Below, piece after piece: positions 25,096 to 34,699 of a stretch of 64,000 bases of DNA. This DNA comes from SVTX01 sp045653805 (GTDB lineage: Bacteria > Bacillota > Clostridia > Oscillospirales > CAG-272). Where the stretch lies: assembly GCA_045653805.1 (NCBI GenBank), contig JAZOMF010000075.1, positions 1 through 64,000 of the forward strand, read 5' to 3'. Each line of letters starts with the position of its first letter. Positions within the stretch are counted from its first letter, which is position 1. Position numbers and translations under genes: made by a program. Below the pieces are notes generated by a model. The model was not told the origin of the DNA and searched no databases. It was given only the letters and a program-made list of their open reading frames with translations.

Positions 25096-27843
25096 ATGGG
25101 ATTCGCAGACAAGATTTTCGGCACATACAGTAGCCGTCAAATAAAAAAACTTGAAAAGATTGCGGCAGAGATAGAGGCTCTTGCCCCCAAGTATGCAAAA
25201 ATGACCGACGAGGAGCTTAAGGCGGTAACTCCCGCCCTCAAGATAAGACTTGCAAACGGAGAAACTCTCGACGATATTTTGCCCGACGCTTTTGCGGCTA
25301 TCCGCGAGGCAGATGACCGTGTACTTGGCAAACGCCCATTCCACGTTCAGCTTCTCGGCGGTATCATTCTTCATCAGGGAAGAATCGCTGAAATGAAGAC
25401 AGGTGAAGGTAAGACTCTCGTTGCAACTCTCCCCGCATACCTTAACGGTCTTTCGGGCAAGGGTGTTCACATCGTTACCGTAAACGATTACCTTGCACGC
25501 CGAGACAGCGAGGAAATGGGCAGAGTCTACAGTTTTATGGGACTCACCACCGGTCTCGTTGTTCACGGCATGTCCAGCAACGAAAAGCAGGCGGCATACG
25601 CGGCTGATATTACCTACGGTACAAATAACGAGTTTGGATTCGACTACCTCCGTGACAACATGGTGGTCTATAAGGAAAGAATGGTGCAAAGAGGACACTC
25701 CTTTGCAATCGTGGACGAGGTAGACTCCATCCTCGTAGACGAAGCGAGAACACCTCTTATTATATCGGGTGCAGGCGACGAGCCCACCGATATGTACGAG
25801 AAAGCAGACCGCTTTGCACGTACTCTCCGCAAGCTTGTAAACAAGGAAATTGATGCCAAGATAGAGCAGGATGAATACGATGCAGACTACATCGTAGACG
25901 AAAAGGCAAGAAACGCCATCTTGACCCCCAAGGGCGCAAAGAAGGCAGAGGCATTCTTCGGTGTTGAAAACTTCACCGATGCCGAAAACGCAGACCTTAT
26001 GCACTACGTTAACCAGGCAATCAAGGCTCACGGTACTATGTTCCGCGATCAGCAGTACGTTGTAACCGACAAGGGCGTTATCATCGTAGATGAGTTTACA
26101 GGCCGTATGATGCCCGGCAGACGCTATTCTGATGGTCTCCATCAAGCAATCGAAGCCAAGGAAGGCGTCAAAATTGAAAAAGGGAACAAGACCCTCGCTA
26201 CTATCACATTCCAGAACTACTTCAGAATGTATAAGAAGCTTTCCGGTATGACCGGTACTGCTCTTACCGAGCAGGAGGAGTTTAAGGAGATATACTACCT
26301 CGACGTAGTTGAAGTTCCCACCAATAAGCCTATGATCCGTAAGGATCATCCCGATTCGGTTTACAAAACCGTAAACGGTAAGTACAACGCCGTTATTGAG
26401 CAGATCAAGGAGTGCCACGCAAAGGGTCAGCCCGTGCTGGTTGGTACTGTTTCCATTGAAAAGTCCGAGGAGCTTTCTCGCAGACTTATGAATGCAGGTA
26501 TCAAGCACACCGTCCTTAATGCGAAATTCCACCAGAAGGAAGCGGAGATAGTTGCGCAGGCAGGTAAGCTTGGCGCTGTTACCATCTCCACTAACATGGC
26601 AGGACGTGGTACCGATATTATGCTTGGCGGTAACCCCGAATTTCTCGCAAAGCAGGAAATGCGCTCTAAGGATATCCCCGAGGAAATTATTGCAGAGGCA
26701 AACGGAACATCCTACACCGATAACGAGGAGCTTATCGAGGCAAGAAAACTTTTTGCTGAGCTTTACGAAAAATATAAGCAAGAGATCGCTCCCGAGGCAG
26801 CAAAGGTTAGAGAAGCGGGTGGACTTTTCATTCTCGGTACTGAAAGACACGAGAGCCGCCGTATAGATAACCAGCTCCGCGGACGCTCGGGCCGTCAGGG
26901 TGACCCCGGCGAATCCAGATTCTATCTCTCCCTTGAGGATGACCTCATGCGTCTCTTCGGTTCAGAGAGAATTGCGGGCTTAGTTGACCGAATGGGACTT
27001 GACGAAAACACTGCTATTGATGCGCGTATGCTCTCCAACTCCATTGAGGGCGCGCAGAAGAAGAAAGAAGATAACAACTTCAAGCGCCGTAAGTACGTCC
27101 TTGCATACGATGACGTTATGAACCAGCAGAGAACTATCATCTACAAGCAGAGAGGTGACGTTCTCGAGGGTGGCGACGGCATTGAAGAAACTATAAAGAA
27201 GATGATCGTTTCCACCATCAGCGACGTTGTTGCGGTTCACACAAGCGACGAGCATGCTGAGGCTTGGAGCTTTGATGCTCTCCGAGCTGACCTTTCCTAT
27301 ATTTGCGGCGAGAACGACTTCCGCTATTCCGCAGATGAACTCAAAAAGCTGAACGCATCCGACATCGAGAATATGCTCACCAACCGTGCGCTTAAAATGT
27401 ACGAGGAAAAGGAAACGCTTTTCGGTAAGGAAGTATATCTTGAGGTTCAGAGATCCATCCTACTCAAAAACGTTGATATGGCCTGGATGTAGCACATCGA
27501 CGCTATGGACGACCTCAAGGGTATGATCAATCTCCAGGCATACGCTCACCGTGATCCCATCACGGAATACAGAATCACCGGTGGTGATATGTTCGACAAT
27601 ATGATCGCAGAGATACGCGACAAGACCGTCCGTATGATCCTCGCGGTTATACCCAGACCTGCGCATCAGATCCAGCGCGTTCAGGTGGCAAATCCCATTA
27701 CCGCAGGCTTTGAGGGCAGCACTCAAAAGACTGTTAAAAAGGTGAGCGTTAAAAAGGATGCGGCGCAAAAGGTGGGCAGAAACGATCCCTGTCCCTGCGG
27801 CTCGGGTAAGAAATACAAGAACTGTTGCGGAGCAAATCAGTAA
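25096..27843 (+). CDS. secA: SecA preprotein translocase ATPase, interrupted by in-frame TAG at codon 799
   Basis: The ATPase motor of the Sec export pathway. Walker A MKTGEGKT, DEVDSILVDEARTPL, the PPXD crosslinking domain, the second motor domain with TNMAGRGTDI and the GRSGRQGDPG motif are all intact. At 27490-27492, within the highly conserved W-M-x-H-I-D-A-M block, a TAG replaces what is normally Asp or Glu. The same frame continues without error to 27843, including the C-terminal zinc finger CPCGSGKKYKNCC. Read through, the protein would be 916 codons including the stop, the normal SecA length; truncated, it would lose part of the helical scaffold and the C-terminal domain. Sequencing error, strain mutation or read-through cannot be separated here. 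Confidence 0.93.
27490..27492 (+). other. In-frame TAG codon inside secA
   Basis: The TAG lies between WM and HIDAMDD, where SecA proteins have an acidic residue. A single change from GAG would give it. No frameshift is involved, since both sides are in the same frame and homologous to SecA. TAG serves as a genuine stop in gltS (18687-18689) and in the gene ending at 38139, so general recoding is unlikely. Confidence 0.9.
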
Positions 27844-27880
27844 TCATAATTCACTATAACAGACAGAAAGGAGAATAGAA

Positions 27881-28612
27881 ATGGGCTTTGGATTTTTACT
27901 CATAGGATATATGTTATCCTTCTTGGTAACTGCAGGATTAGGTCCCTACATCTTTGCGGGAATGCTGATAGGAAGCATATTTATGTTCTTCGGATTAAAG
28001 GAACTAAGAAAATACGACCCCGTATTTATATACGCCCTTATCGGTGATATTCTCCTTTTTGCTTGCTCATTGATAATCGGTGTCACTTGGACACTTGGCA
28101 ACTTCACAAGCATCGACGTAGCCATGCTTTCAACCGTTATGAGTTTTGTTAAGATTGCAGTTTGTATCTTTTTTGAAATCTCATTGCTTTACGGTGTTGC
28201 AGACCTTTCAAGAAGAGTCGACTATCCCGACACCAGACAAAAGGCGATCACAAATATCATATACGTTGGCATATTCAACGTATATCAGATAATCACACTG
28301 ACACCTATCGTAACCTCAATGAGCGGTGAAAACAAGGCAACAGCACTGACAATATTGATGATAGCACAGGTAATTTACACCGCTATCAACACGTTCCTTT
28401 TCTTCAAGTGCTACGCTATGATCTGTCCCGCAGGACAAGAGGATATGCCGTACAAAAAATCCAAATTCGCATTTATCAATAAATTCCGAGAAATAAGAGA
28501 TGCCAAGGATGAAAAGGCAATCGAGGATATGAAAAATTATTACGAGGACAAGCTTAAGCGGCGTAACTCAAAGCGCAATTCCAAGTATTCCAAAAAGAAA
28601 AAGAAAAAATAA
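27881..28612 (+). CDS. Unknown multi-spanning membrane protein
   Basis: A 243-residue protein with about six hydrophobic helices over residues 1-185 and a highly basic C-terminal tail of Lys/Arg/Ser/Asn (ending in KKKKKK) that should lie in the cytoplasm and could bind nucleic acid or lipid head groups. I do not recognise the family. AGAAAGGAG lies upstream. It starts 37 bases after secA and is followed by a second unknown membrane protein 27 bases later, so it may be part of a secA-linked transcription unit. Confidence 0.75.
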   Translation: MGFGFLLIGYMLSFLVTAGLGPYIFAGMLIGSIFMFFGLKELRKYDPVFIYALIGDILLFACSLIIGVTWTLGNFTSIDVAMLSTVMSFVKIAVCIFFEISLLYGVADLSRRVDYPDTRQKAITNIIYVGIFNVYQIITLTPIVTSMSGENKATALTILMIAQVIYTAINTFLFFKCYAMICPAGQEDMPYKKSKFAFINKFREIRDAKDEKAIEDMKNYYEDKLKRRNSKRNSKYSKKKKKK

Positions 28613-28639
28613 ATAAAATAAGCAAAGGAGGGAATTATC

Positions 28640-30079
28640 ATGAAGATAAAAATGAAAAAACATCTTGGATTTACATTGCTCCCCTTTGCTTTTTTGTTCC
28701 TTTTTGAGCCAAATCTTGCTCTTAATGACTACTTGCCCGATTTTATTGGATACATAATTTTGTGCTCGGCTCTCATCAATCTTTCCGACGTTAATCACCG
28801 TATTTCAGATGCTCTAAGTGGTTTCAAAAGAGGAATACTGATAAGTTGTTTGCGCTACATTGCTATTTACCTGCTCCAAAACGTATTTGGAATAGACCAG
28901 CTTTACAGCGACAATGAAACCTCGGTCGGCACGCTTTTGTTTGCCTTCGTGTTCGCAATACTTGAGCTTATAGTCCTTTTGCCCGCTTATAAAAGCCTTT
29001 TTGAAGGACTTTTGTCCCTCGGTATGATGCACGAAGGAAATTATGTATATTACAGGCGTGTTCACAAAAGAATTGTGGCCGACCCCGAAAGCGGAAAGAG
29101 AATAATGTACGTACGCGAGGGCAAAAGAAACGCCAGCGAAAAGATGTACTCTTTAACAATAGTATTCCTTATTTTCCGTTGCGCAGCATACGTACTCCCC
29201 GAATTCACTTCGCTTGCGACCAACAGCTCCTACGAATTCATCACGCTTCTGCGCTGGATTTCCTTCATAATTGCACTGCCTGTCTGCCTCACTTGGCTGA
29301 TAAGAGCACTGATATATTTCATAAACGTGCGAAAAGATAAACCCTTTATAGCAAGTCTTTCAAGCTTCTATATTTCCGAGATAAGCCAAAGACCAAACGT
29401 TATTACCGTCCGCGTTATTTCGAGCGGATTATGCGTAATCATAGCCGCCTTTGTATCTTCAATGGACTTTTATACCGACCATATTAACATACTCCCCAAT
29501 GCTATCTTCTATATAGTTTTGGCAACAGGCGCACTTTTACTTATAAGATACAGTAAAAAATGGATACCTATTTTAGCACTCTCTTCTGTTGGCACAATAA
29601 TATCCTGTTACACCAGAGACATCGCTAATGTTCTTTATTCAAACGAAGAATTTTCACCTGTATCCGTCAAAACAGACCTTGAAGCATACCTGTCGTTTTA
29701 TAAGGTTGTGTCATTCACTATACTTGATATTATTTGTATACTTGTAACGGTGATATTTGCAGTATTGCTTTTATGGGACGTATATAAGATGCACTCAAAT
29801 CTTGCCCCCGCACTTGAAAATGGCGAGAGAAGAGAAGTCAACGAGCATAAGTGGATATTCTGGCGCGGAGTTTTGGTAGTAAGTTTTCTTGCAGTACTTT
29901 CAAGTGCCGCCAACGTTTATTATATGTTTGTTCAGCCCTACGAAAATATTGGTGAGTGGTATTTCTACTATTCTCCAATCATTGCCATCGTAGCAAGCAT
30001 TGTATTTGCCTTGTCGGGTGTGTACTTTACAGTCTTTGTTATGAGCTCGGTAAAAGCCAGATACAATAGAGAATTATAA
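28640..30079 (+). CDS. Unknown polytopic membrane protein
   Basis: A 479-residue protein with roughly ten to twelve hydrophobic segments and no recognisable catalytic motif. A charged cytoplasmic loop (residues about 135-170) separates the first four helices from the rest. It is preceded by AAAGGAGGG. The size and pairing with the preceding 243-residue membrane protein suggest that the two work as a complex, but function is unknown. Confidence 0.75.
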   Translation: MKIKMKKHLGFTLLPFAFLFLFEPNLALNDYLPDFIGYIILCSALINLSDVNHRISDALSGFKRGILISCLRYIAIYLLQNVFGIDQLYSDNETSVGTLLFAFVFAILELIVLLPAYKSLFEGLLSLGMMHEGNYVYYRRVHKRIVADPESGKRIMYVREGKRNASEKMYSLTIVFLIFRCAAYVLPEFTSLATNSSYEFITLLRWISFIIALPVCLTWLIRALIYFINVRKDKPFIASLSSFYISEISQRPNVITVRVISSGLCVIIAAFVSSMDFYTDHINILPNAIFYIVLATGALLLIRYSKKWIPILALSSVGTIISCYTRDIANVLYSNEEFSPVSVKTDLEAYLSFYKVVSFTILDIICILVTVIFAVLLLWDVYKMHSNLAPALENGERREVNEHKWIFWRGVLVVSFLAVLSSAANVYYMFVQPYENIGEWYFYYSPIIAIVASIVFALSGVYFTVFVMSSVKARYNREL

Positions 30080-30168
30080 TAAAATGAATACTCTGCCACA
30101 ATTCTGTCAAAAATTCCTTCGTAACGGGATATCTCGTACAACTAAATTCCATACGGAGGGCATTAAAA

Positions 30169-30297
30169 ATGCAGAACGATCAGCAGTCAGGCAAGAATCA
30201 GAGCAACAATAAGGCTCAGCAGTCCAAAAACCAGAGCAAGAATCAAAACCAGAATCAGAATCAACAGTCCAAGAATCAGAATAAAAACGAAAGATAA
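30169..30297 (+). CDS. Q/N/K-rich 42-residue microprotein
   Basis: A short frame from the ATG at 30169, preceded by GGAGGG at a proper distance and followed at once by a strong terminator. It encodes 42 residues that are almost only Gln, Asn, Lys and Ser, with KNQNQNQNQQ in the middle; no hydrophobic stretch and one Gly. The composition suggests a disordered protein. Ribosome site, stop and terminator together argue that it is real, but I recognise no family. Confidence 0.6.
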   Translation: MQNDQQSGKNQSNNKAQQSKNQSKNQNQNQNQQSKNQNKNER

Positions 30298-30303
30298 CAA
30301 AAA

Positions 30304-30331
30304 GCCGCCGCGCCTCGGCGTGGCGGTTTTT
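30304..30331 (+). terminator. Terminator after the Q/N/K-rich microprotein
   Basis: CCGCCGCGCC (30305-30314) pairs with GGCGTGGCGG (30317-30326), then TTTTT. It ends only 12 bases before the pcrA start codon. Confidence 0.9.
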
Positions 30332-30343
30332 ACATAAACTAAA

Positions 30344-32887
30344 ATGGATTTTAACGAAAGATTTTTAGAACTAAAACGCAAATTATTCAATAAATGCTAC
30401 TCAAGCCTCAACGCAAAGCAGAGAGAGGCGGTTTTTACCGTCAATTCACCTCTCTTGGTACTGGCAGGAGCGGGTAGTGGTAAAACTACGGTGCTTGTAA
30501 AGCGCGTTGTCTTCATAATTAAATACGGAGATGCTTATTACACCGATTTCGTTCCCGAATATGTAGATGAAGCATATATACGTGAAATGGAGGATGCACT
30601 TCGTAATCCTGACGTATCTATTGCAGAGGATATGCTCACAGACTTTGCATATGCCCCCTGTCAGCCCTACCGAGTGCTTGCCATTACATTTACCAACAAG
30701 GCCGCAAAGGAGATCAAGGAGCGTCTTGCCAAGGCTCTCGACGACGAAACCGTTGCAAACGACATTTGGGCAGGCACCTTCCACTCTATTTGTATGAGAA
30801 TCCTCCGTGCAAACTGCGAGAAGATCGGATATAAAAGCGGATTTACCATATATGATGCCGACGACCAGAAAAAGGCTGTCAGCTCGGCGATGAAGCGTTG
30901 CGGTATTGACGAAAAGCAATTTCCCATCAAGAGCGTTATGGCGGCTATAAGCCGTGCGAAGGACAAGCTGATGACCCCAGAGCAGTATGCAGACGAGGTA
31001 AATGGCGATTTCCGTCTTTCAAAGATAGCTCGAGTATATGCAGAGTATCAAAAGACCCTTTTTGAGTCCAACGTAATGGACTTTGACGATATTATCATCA
31101 ATACCGTCAAGCTCTTCCGTGTCGATCCTGATATTCTCAACTACTACCAGAGAAAGTTCAAATACGTCTGCGTAGATGAGTATCAGGATACCAACGAGGC
31201 ACAGTTCGTGCTTACGTCACTTTTGGCAGGCGGATTCAGAAATATAATGGTAGTTGGTGACGATGATCAGTCTATATATAAATTCAGAGGCGCTACCATT
31301 GGCAATATTCTTGATTTTGACAAATCCTTTGACGATGCCAAGGTAATCAAGCTGGAGCAGAACTATCGCTCCACAAGCACCATCCTCAACGCCGCAAATG
31401 CAGTTATTGCACATAATAAGGGCAGAAAGGGAAAGACCCTCTGGACAGACGGAGATACCGGTGAGAAGATAACAATTCGCAAGGTTGAGGATCAGAATAT
31501 CGAGGCAAGAGATATTGTCGATATCGTATATAATGCCGTTGCACTAAAGGGAAGAACCTATCGCGATTTTGCCGTGCTCTACCGCACAAATGCACAGTCC
31601 AACAGTATCGAGCGTGCCTTTGCCAAGAGTGGTGTTCCTTATAGAATGCTGGGCGGAGTTCGATTCTCAGACCGAAAGGAAATACGCGACGCAGTGGCGT
31701 ATCTCCAACTAATAGCTAACCACAGCGACCGAGAAAGATTACTCCGTATCATCAACGAGCCCAAGCGCAAGATAGGTGACCGAACAATCGAGGCTATCTC
31801 AATGATCGCCGCAGAGCAGAATTGCTCGCTCTTTGAGGTCATAGAAAAGGCAAGTAAGTACACAGCGCTCTCTCGCAGTGCAGTTACCCTTGAGGGCTTT
31901 GCGGAGCTTATAAACAGATTGACCGCCATGTCGGAACATCTGTCGCTTACAGACCTTTTTGATGCCGTTCTGGACGAAAGCGGTTACCGTGCTATGCTTG
32001 AAGCGGCAGGCGAAGAGGAGAAGGACAGACTTGACAACCTCGATGAATTTAAATCCAGCATTCAGGAATATTTAAATAACACTGAGACACCGTCGCTCAT
32101 CGGTTTTTTGGAAGAAAACGCCCTTGTAGCAGACGTAGACCGTTATGATGATACCGCCGACGCGGTTGTGCTTATGACCATACACAGCGCCAAGGGGCTT
32201 GAATTTCCTATCGTTATCATTCCCGGATTTGAGGACGGAATATTCCCAAGCTTCCAGACCGCCGTTGGCACTGAAGATGATATGGAAGAGGAGAGAAGAC
32301 TTGCATACGTTGCTCTGACTCGCGCCAAGGAGCAGATCTATATCCTTCATACAAAATCTCGACTTTTATACGGTCAGACACAGTACAATCCCATCTCTCG
32401 ATTTGTTTCCGAGATTCCGGAGCAATACGTTGAAAGCGAGGATAAGAGCTCAAGCGCTATCTTCACTCAAAACGTAGGTACACATAATAGCGGAAAATCC
32501 TACTATTTCGGTGATAACACATATAGCTCAAGCAAAGCCAATTCCTTTGGAAAACAGTCTGCTAACAAGTTATCGAGCTCAGGCTCAAATATGGGATTGC
32601 CATTTGGCGGCTCCTATTTAGGTGGATTCAGCAAAAACAGTGCGGCTCAAAACCCCAAGTTTGGCAAGGGAAGTACCACATCAGGCTCTCAAAAGACCAT
32701 ATTTGCTCAAAGTGACGCCCCCAAGACAATATTTGCTCCCGGTGATCGCGTTCGTCACATGACATTTGGAGACGGCGAAGTTCTATCTGTTACTCCCATG
32801 AGTAACGACATCTTATATGAAGTCATGTTCGATAGAGTAGGAACAAAACGCCTAATGGCAAACTATGCAAAGCTAAAGAAAATTTAA
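30344..32887 (+). CDS. pcrA: UvrD/PcrA-type ATP-dependent DNA helicase
   Basis: An 847-residue SF1A helicase. Walker A AGAGSGKT (41-48), ITFTNKAAKEIKERL (motif Ia), DEYQDTN (Walker B), GDDDQSIYKFRGA (motif III), QNYRST (motif IV) and VALTRAKEQIY (motif VI) are present. A Ser/Gly-rich linker leads to a C-terminal Tudor-like domain (GDRVRHMTFGDGEVLSV) that in PcrA binds RNA polymerase. It unwinds DNA in repair and clears replication obstacles. About 60 extra residues (FVPEYVDEAYIREMEDALRN region) are inserted in domain 1A. No ribosome site precedes the ATG, which lies 12 bases after a terminator, so translation may be leaderless or the start wrong. Confidence 0.94.
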   Translation: MDFNERFLELKRKLFNKCYSSLNAKQREAVFTVNSPLLVLAGAGSGKTTVLVKRVVFIIKYGDAYYTDFVPEYVDEAYIREMEDALRNPDVSIAEDMLTDFAYAPCQPYRVLAITFTNKAAKEIKERLAKALDDETVANDIWAGTFHSICMRILRANCEKIGYKSGFTIYDADDQKKAVSSAMKRCGIDEKQFPIKSVMAAISRAKDKLMTPEQYADEVNGDFRLSKIARVYAEYQKTLFESNVMDFDDIIINTVKLFRVDPDILNYYQRKFKYVCVDEYQDTNEAQFVLTSLLAGGFRNIMVVGDDDQSIYKFRGATIGNILDFDKSFDDAKVIKLEQNYRSTSTILNAANAVIAHNKGRKGKTLWTDGDTGEKITIRKVEDQNIEARDIVDIVYNAVALKGRTYRDFAVLYRTNAQSNSIERAFAKSGVPYRMLGGVRFSDRKEIRDAVAYLQLIANHSDRERLLRIINEPKRKIGDRTIEAISMIAAEQNCSLFEVIEKASKYTALSRSAVTLEGFAELINRLTAMSEHLSLTDLFDAVLDESGYRAMLEAAGEEEKDRLDNLDEFKSSIQEYLNNTETPSLIGFLEENALVADVDRYDDTADAVVLMTIHSAKGLEFPIVIIPGFEDGIFPSFQTAVGTEDDMEEERRLAYVALTRAKEQIYILHTKSRLLYGQTQYNPISRFVSEIPEQYVESEDKSSSAIFTQNVGTHNSGKSYYFGDNTYSSSKANSFGKQSANKLSSSGSNMGLPFGGSYLGGFSKNSAAQNPKFGKGSTTSGSQKTIFAQSDAPKTIFAPGDRVRHMTFGDGEVLSVTPMSNDILYEVMFDRVGTKRLMANYAKLKKI

Positions 32888-32929
32888 ATCTACACTTTGA
32901 TTTTTTAATCTAAAAACTATGTAAGCGAT

Positions 32930-32960
32930 AAATGCGGTGTCGATTTGACACCGCATTTTA
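32930..32960 (+). terminator. Terminator of pcrA
   Basis: AATGCGGTGTC (32931-32941) pairs with GACACCGCATT (32947-32957), loop GATTT, then T. Confidence 0.85.
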
Positions 32961-32980
32961 TACGTTTATGTGTATGTAAA

Positions 32981-33006
32981 ATCTCCCCGTCTAATGACGG
33001 GGAGAT
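32981..33006 (-). terminator. Terminator of the substrate-binding protein gene
   Basis: ATCTCCCCGTC (32981-32991) pairs with GACGGGGAGAT (32996-33006), loop TAAT; T tract on the minus strand, just past the stop codon. Confidence 0.88.
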
Positions 33007-33016
33007 AACTTTTAAA

Positions 33017-34489
33017 TTATTTACCTTGCTTTGCCTTGTTAACATTGACTTCTCTAACGAACTTCTCAATAGACTTGTTGGTGTTATTTGCGAAGGATTT
33101 ATAGTAAGACGCCATCTCCTGGCCACCATCAGCAGTATCACGAGTAACGTATGGGAGGAAATAGAGAACTTTGTCAGCAGCATCACCGTAGGTCTGACCG
33201 AAATCAGAAGTAACGGTTTCCCAGATGTATTCATCAAGCATCTTAGCATCTTCAGGAACGTCTGCAACCTGCTTACCAAGCATCTTTTCGTAGAATGTTA
33301 TCATAACGTCATCACTATAGAAGGAAAGAACTTCAAGGGTCTCTCCAACCTTAGTCTCGTTATCAACGTAAGAAGGAACACAAAGGTAACCGCCCCATTG
33401 GAGAGAACGGTAACCAACGTTTTTCTGGTTGGTATCAAACATAGGATAGGGAACAACACCGAAGTCAACGTCATACTTCAAATAACCTTCAAGCCAGTAA
33501 GTAGACGCCAACTGCATAAGGGTTCTTCCGGAAGTAATCGGAACGCTGGGAGCAGATGTGGATTTAAAGTCGAGATATGAGTACTCAGAATTAACGAAAT
33601 CCTTAAGCTTTTTAACAAGAATGTTAGTTTTTTCAGCATTTACGGAATTCATAAATGCGATCTCATATTTGCCGCTTTCATTCATTTCAACAAGATTAAT
33701 GTTACTTGCATGGAAGAAATTGGTCCACGGAACCCACTGCTGACCGGTAAGTCCATAAACGTCATCATCGGTCTTACCGTTACCGGTTTTATCAATAGAC
33801 ACGAGCTGTGCCAAAGATAGCATTTCATCGAGGGTCCACTCATAATCCTCTACCATCTGGTAAAGAGACTTCTCCATAGAGCCTGCATACTGGTCAAGCA
33901 TATCCTTGTTAAATGCTATTACGTAAGTATAAAGAATGTTGAAATTGCTGAAACCCAAATAGTAGCTACCATCGATAGCAAGCATATCCATAAAATCGGC
34001 ATTCCAATAATCCTGATTGAGATCAATGCCGGGAAGCTCATTGAAATCTCTCAAATACATATCTTTAACAAATCCTGCTACACCGGTCTGAACATGAGAT
34101 ATAAGACAGTCAACAGAACCATCTCGCTTCAACACAGCGTCTCTAAAGGGGTCGACATAGGTGTTATGTCTACCCGCAGAGGTAGCTACGATCTCAACTC
34201 CAAGATAGTTATATACCTTTTCTTGTCTGGCATATATAGCCTCGGACATAGCATCACCCTCACTCTTTTCAACCCAATAGTACTTCAAAGGGTTAACGTC
34301 TGTAAGAACGGAGAGAAAGAACTGGGATCCATAGTCCTTCTTTTCAACTGATTCGGGAACCTTTTCTGCCTGATCTCCGCCTCCGGGACCTTCGAGCGCT
34401 TCGTCTTCAAGCTGAACACAAGAAGCGAAACAAGCAAGGATCATAAGAAGTGCAAGGACTAAGGCAATAGGCTTAAAATGCTTGATCAT
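33017..34489 (-). CDS. Orphan ABC-transporter extracellular substrate-binding lipoprotein
   Basis: A 490-residue family-1-type solute-binding protein. The leader MIKHFKPIALVLALLMILAC ends in the lipobox FASC, so it should be anchored to the outer face of the membrane. The rest has the fold signals of sugar-binding proteins (Trp/Tyr-rich sites, GDGGGD-like linker, YWLEGYLKYDVDFGVVPYP). I chose the ATG at 34489 since the leader starts there; an ATG at 34513 is also possible. No permease or ATPase gene is near, so it must work with a transporter encoded elsewhere or has another role. It has a perfect promoter of its own. Confidence 0.85.
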   Translation of the reverse strand: MIKHFKPIALVLALLMILACFASCVQLEDEALEGPGGGDQAEKVPESVEKKDYGSQFFLSVLTDVNPLKYYWVEKSEGDAMSEAIYARQEKVYNYLGVEIVATSAGRHNTYVDPFRDAVLKRDGSVDCLISHVQTGVAGFVKDMYLRDFNELPGIDLNQDYWNADFMDMLAIDGSYYLGFSNFNILYTYVIAFNKDMLDQYAGSMEKSLYQMVEDYEWTLDEMLSLAQLVSIDKTGNGKTDDDVYGLTGQQWVPWTNFFHASNINLVEMNESGKYEIAFMNSVNAEKTNILVKKLKDFVNSEYSYLDFKSTSAPSVPITSGRTLMQLASTYWLEGYLKYDVDFGVVPYPMFDTNQKNVGYRSLQWGGYLCVPSYVDNETKVGETLEVLSFYSDDVMITFYEKMLGKQVADVPEDAKMLDEYIWETVTSDFGQTYGDAADKVLYFLPYVTRDTADGGQEMASYYKSFANNTNKSIEKFVREVNVNKAKQGK

Positions 34490-34560
34490 TTTAGAAAAAT
34501 CCTTTCTGAACATTAACTACATTTAACTCACCTGCAATAAATACAAGTAAAACCATCGTA

Positions 34561-34589
34561 ATTATAGCACAAATGACTTTTTATGTCAA
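34561..34589 (-). promoter_or_regulatory. Consensus promoter of the orphan binding protein
   Basis: Minus strand TTGACA (34589-34584), spacer 17, TATAAT (34566-34561). Confidence 0.82.
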
Positions 34590-34699
34590 TAGTATAAATA
34601 TGTTACAAAAAATATTTACAAATGCTTATAAAAATGTTCAAAAAAGTTAACAATTGTTACACAAAATATCCTTTGGGAACATGACTTTGAAGGTCTGTT

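Noticed and set aside
25042..26850. Open frame of 602 codons on the minus strand opposite secA
   Set aside because: Shadow of secA codon usage; composition is not protein-like and no motif is seen.
27490..27492. Genome-wide recoding of TAG as a sense codon
   Set aside because: gltS and the gene at 37789 end in TAG next to terminators or non-coding modules, and no other gene is broken by TAG.
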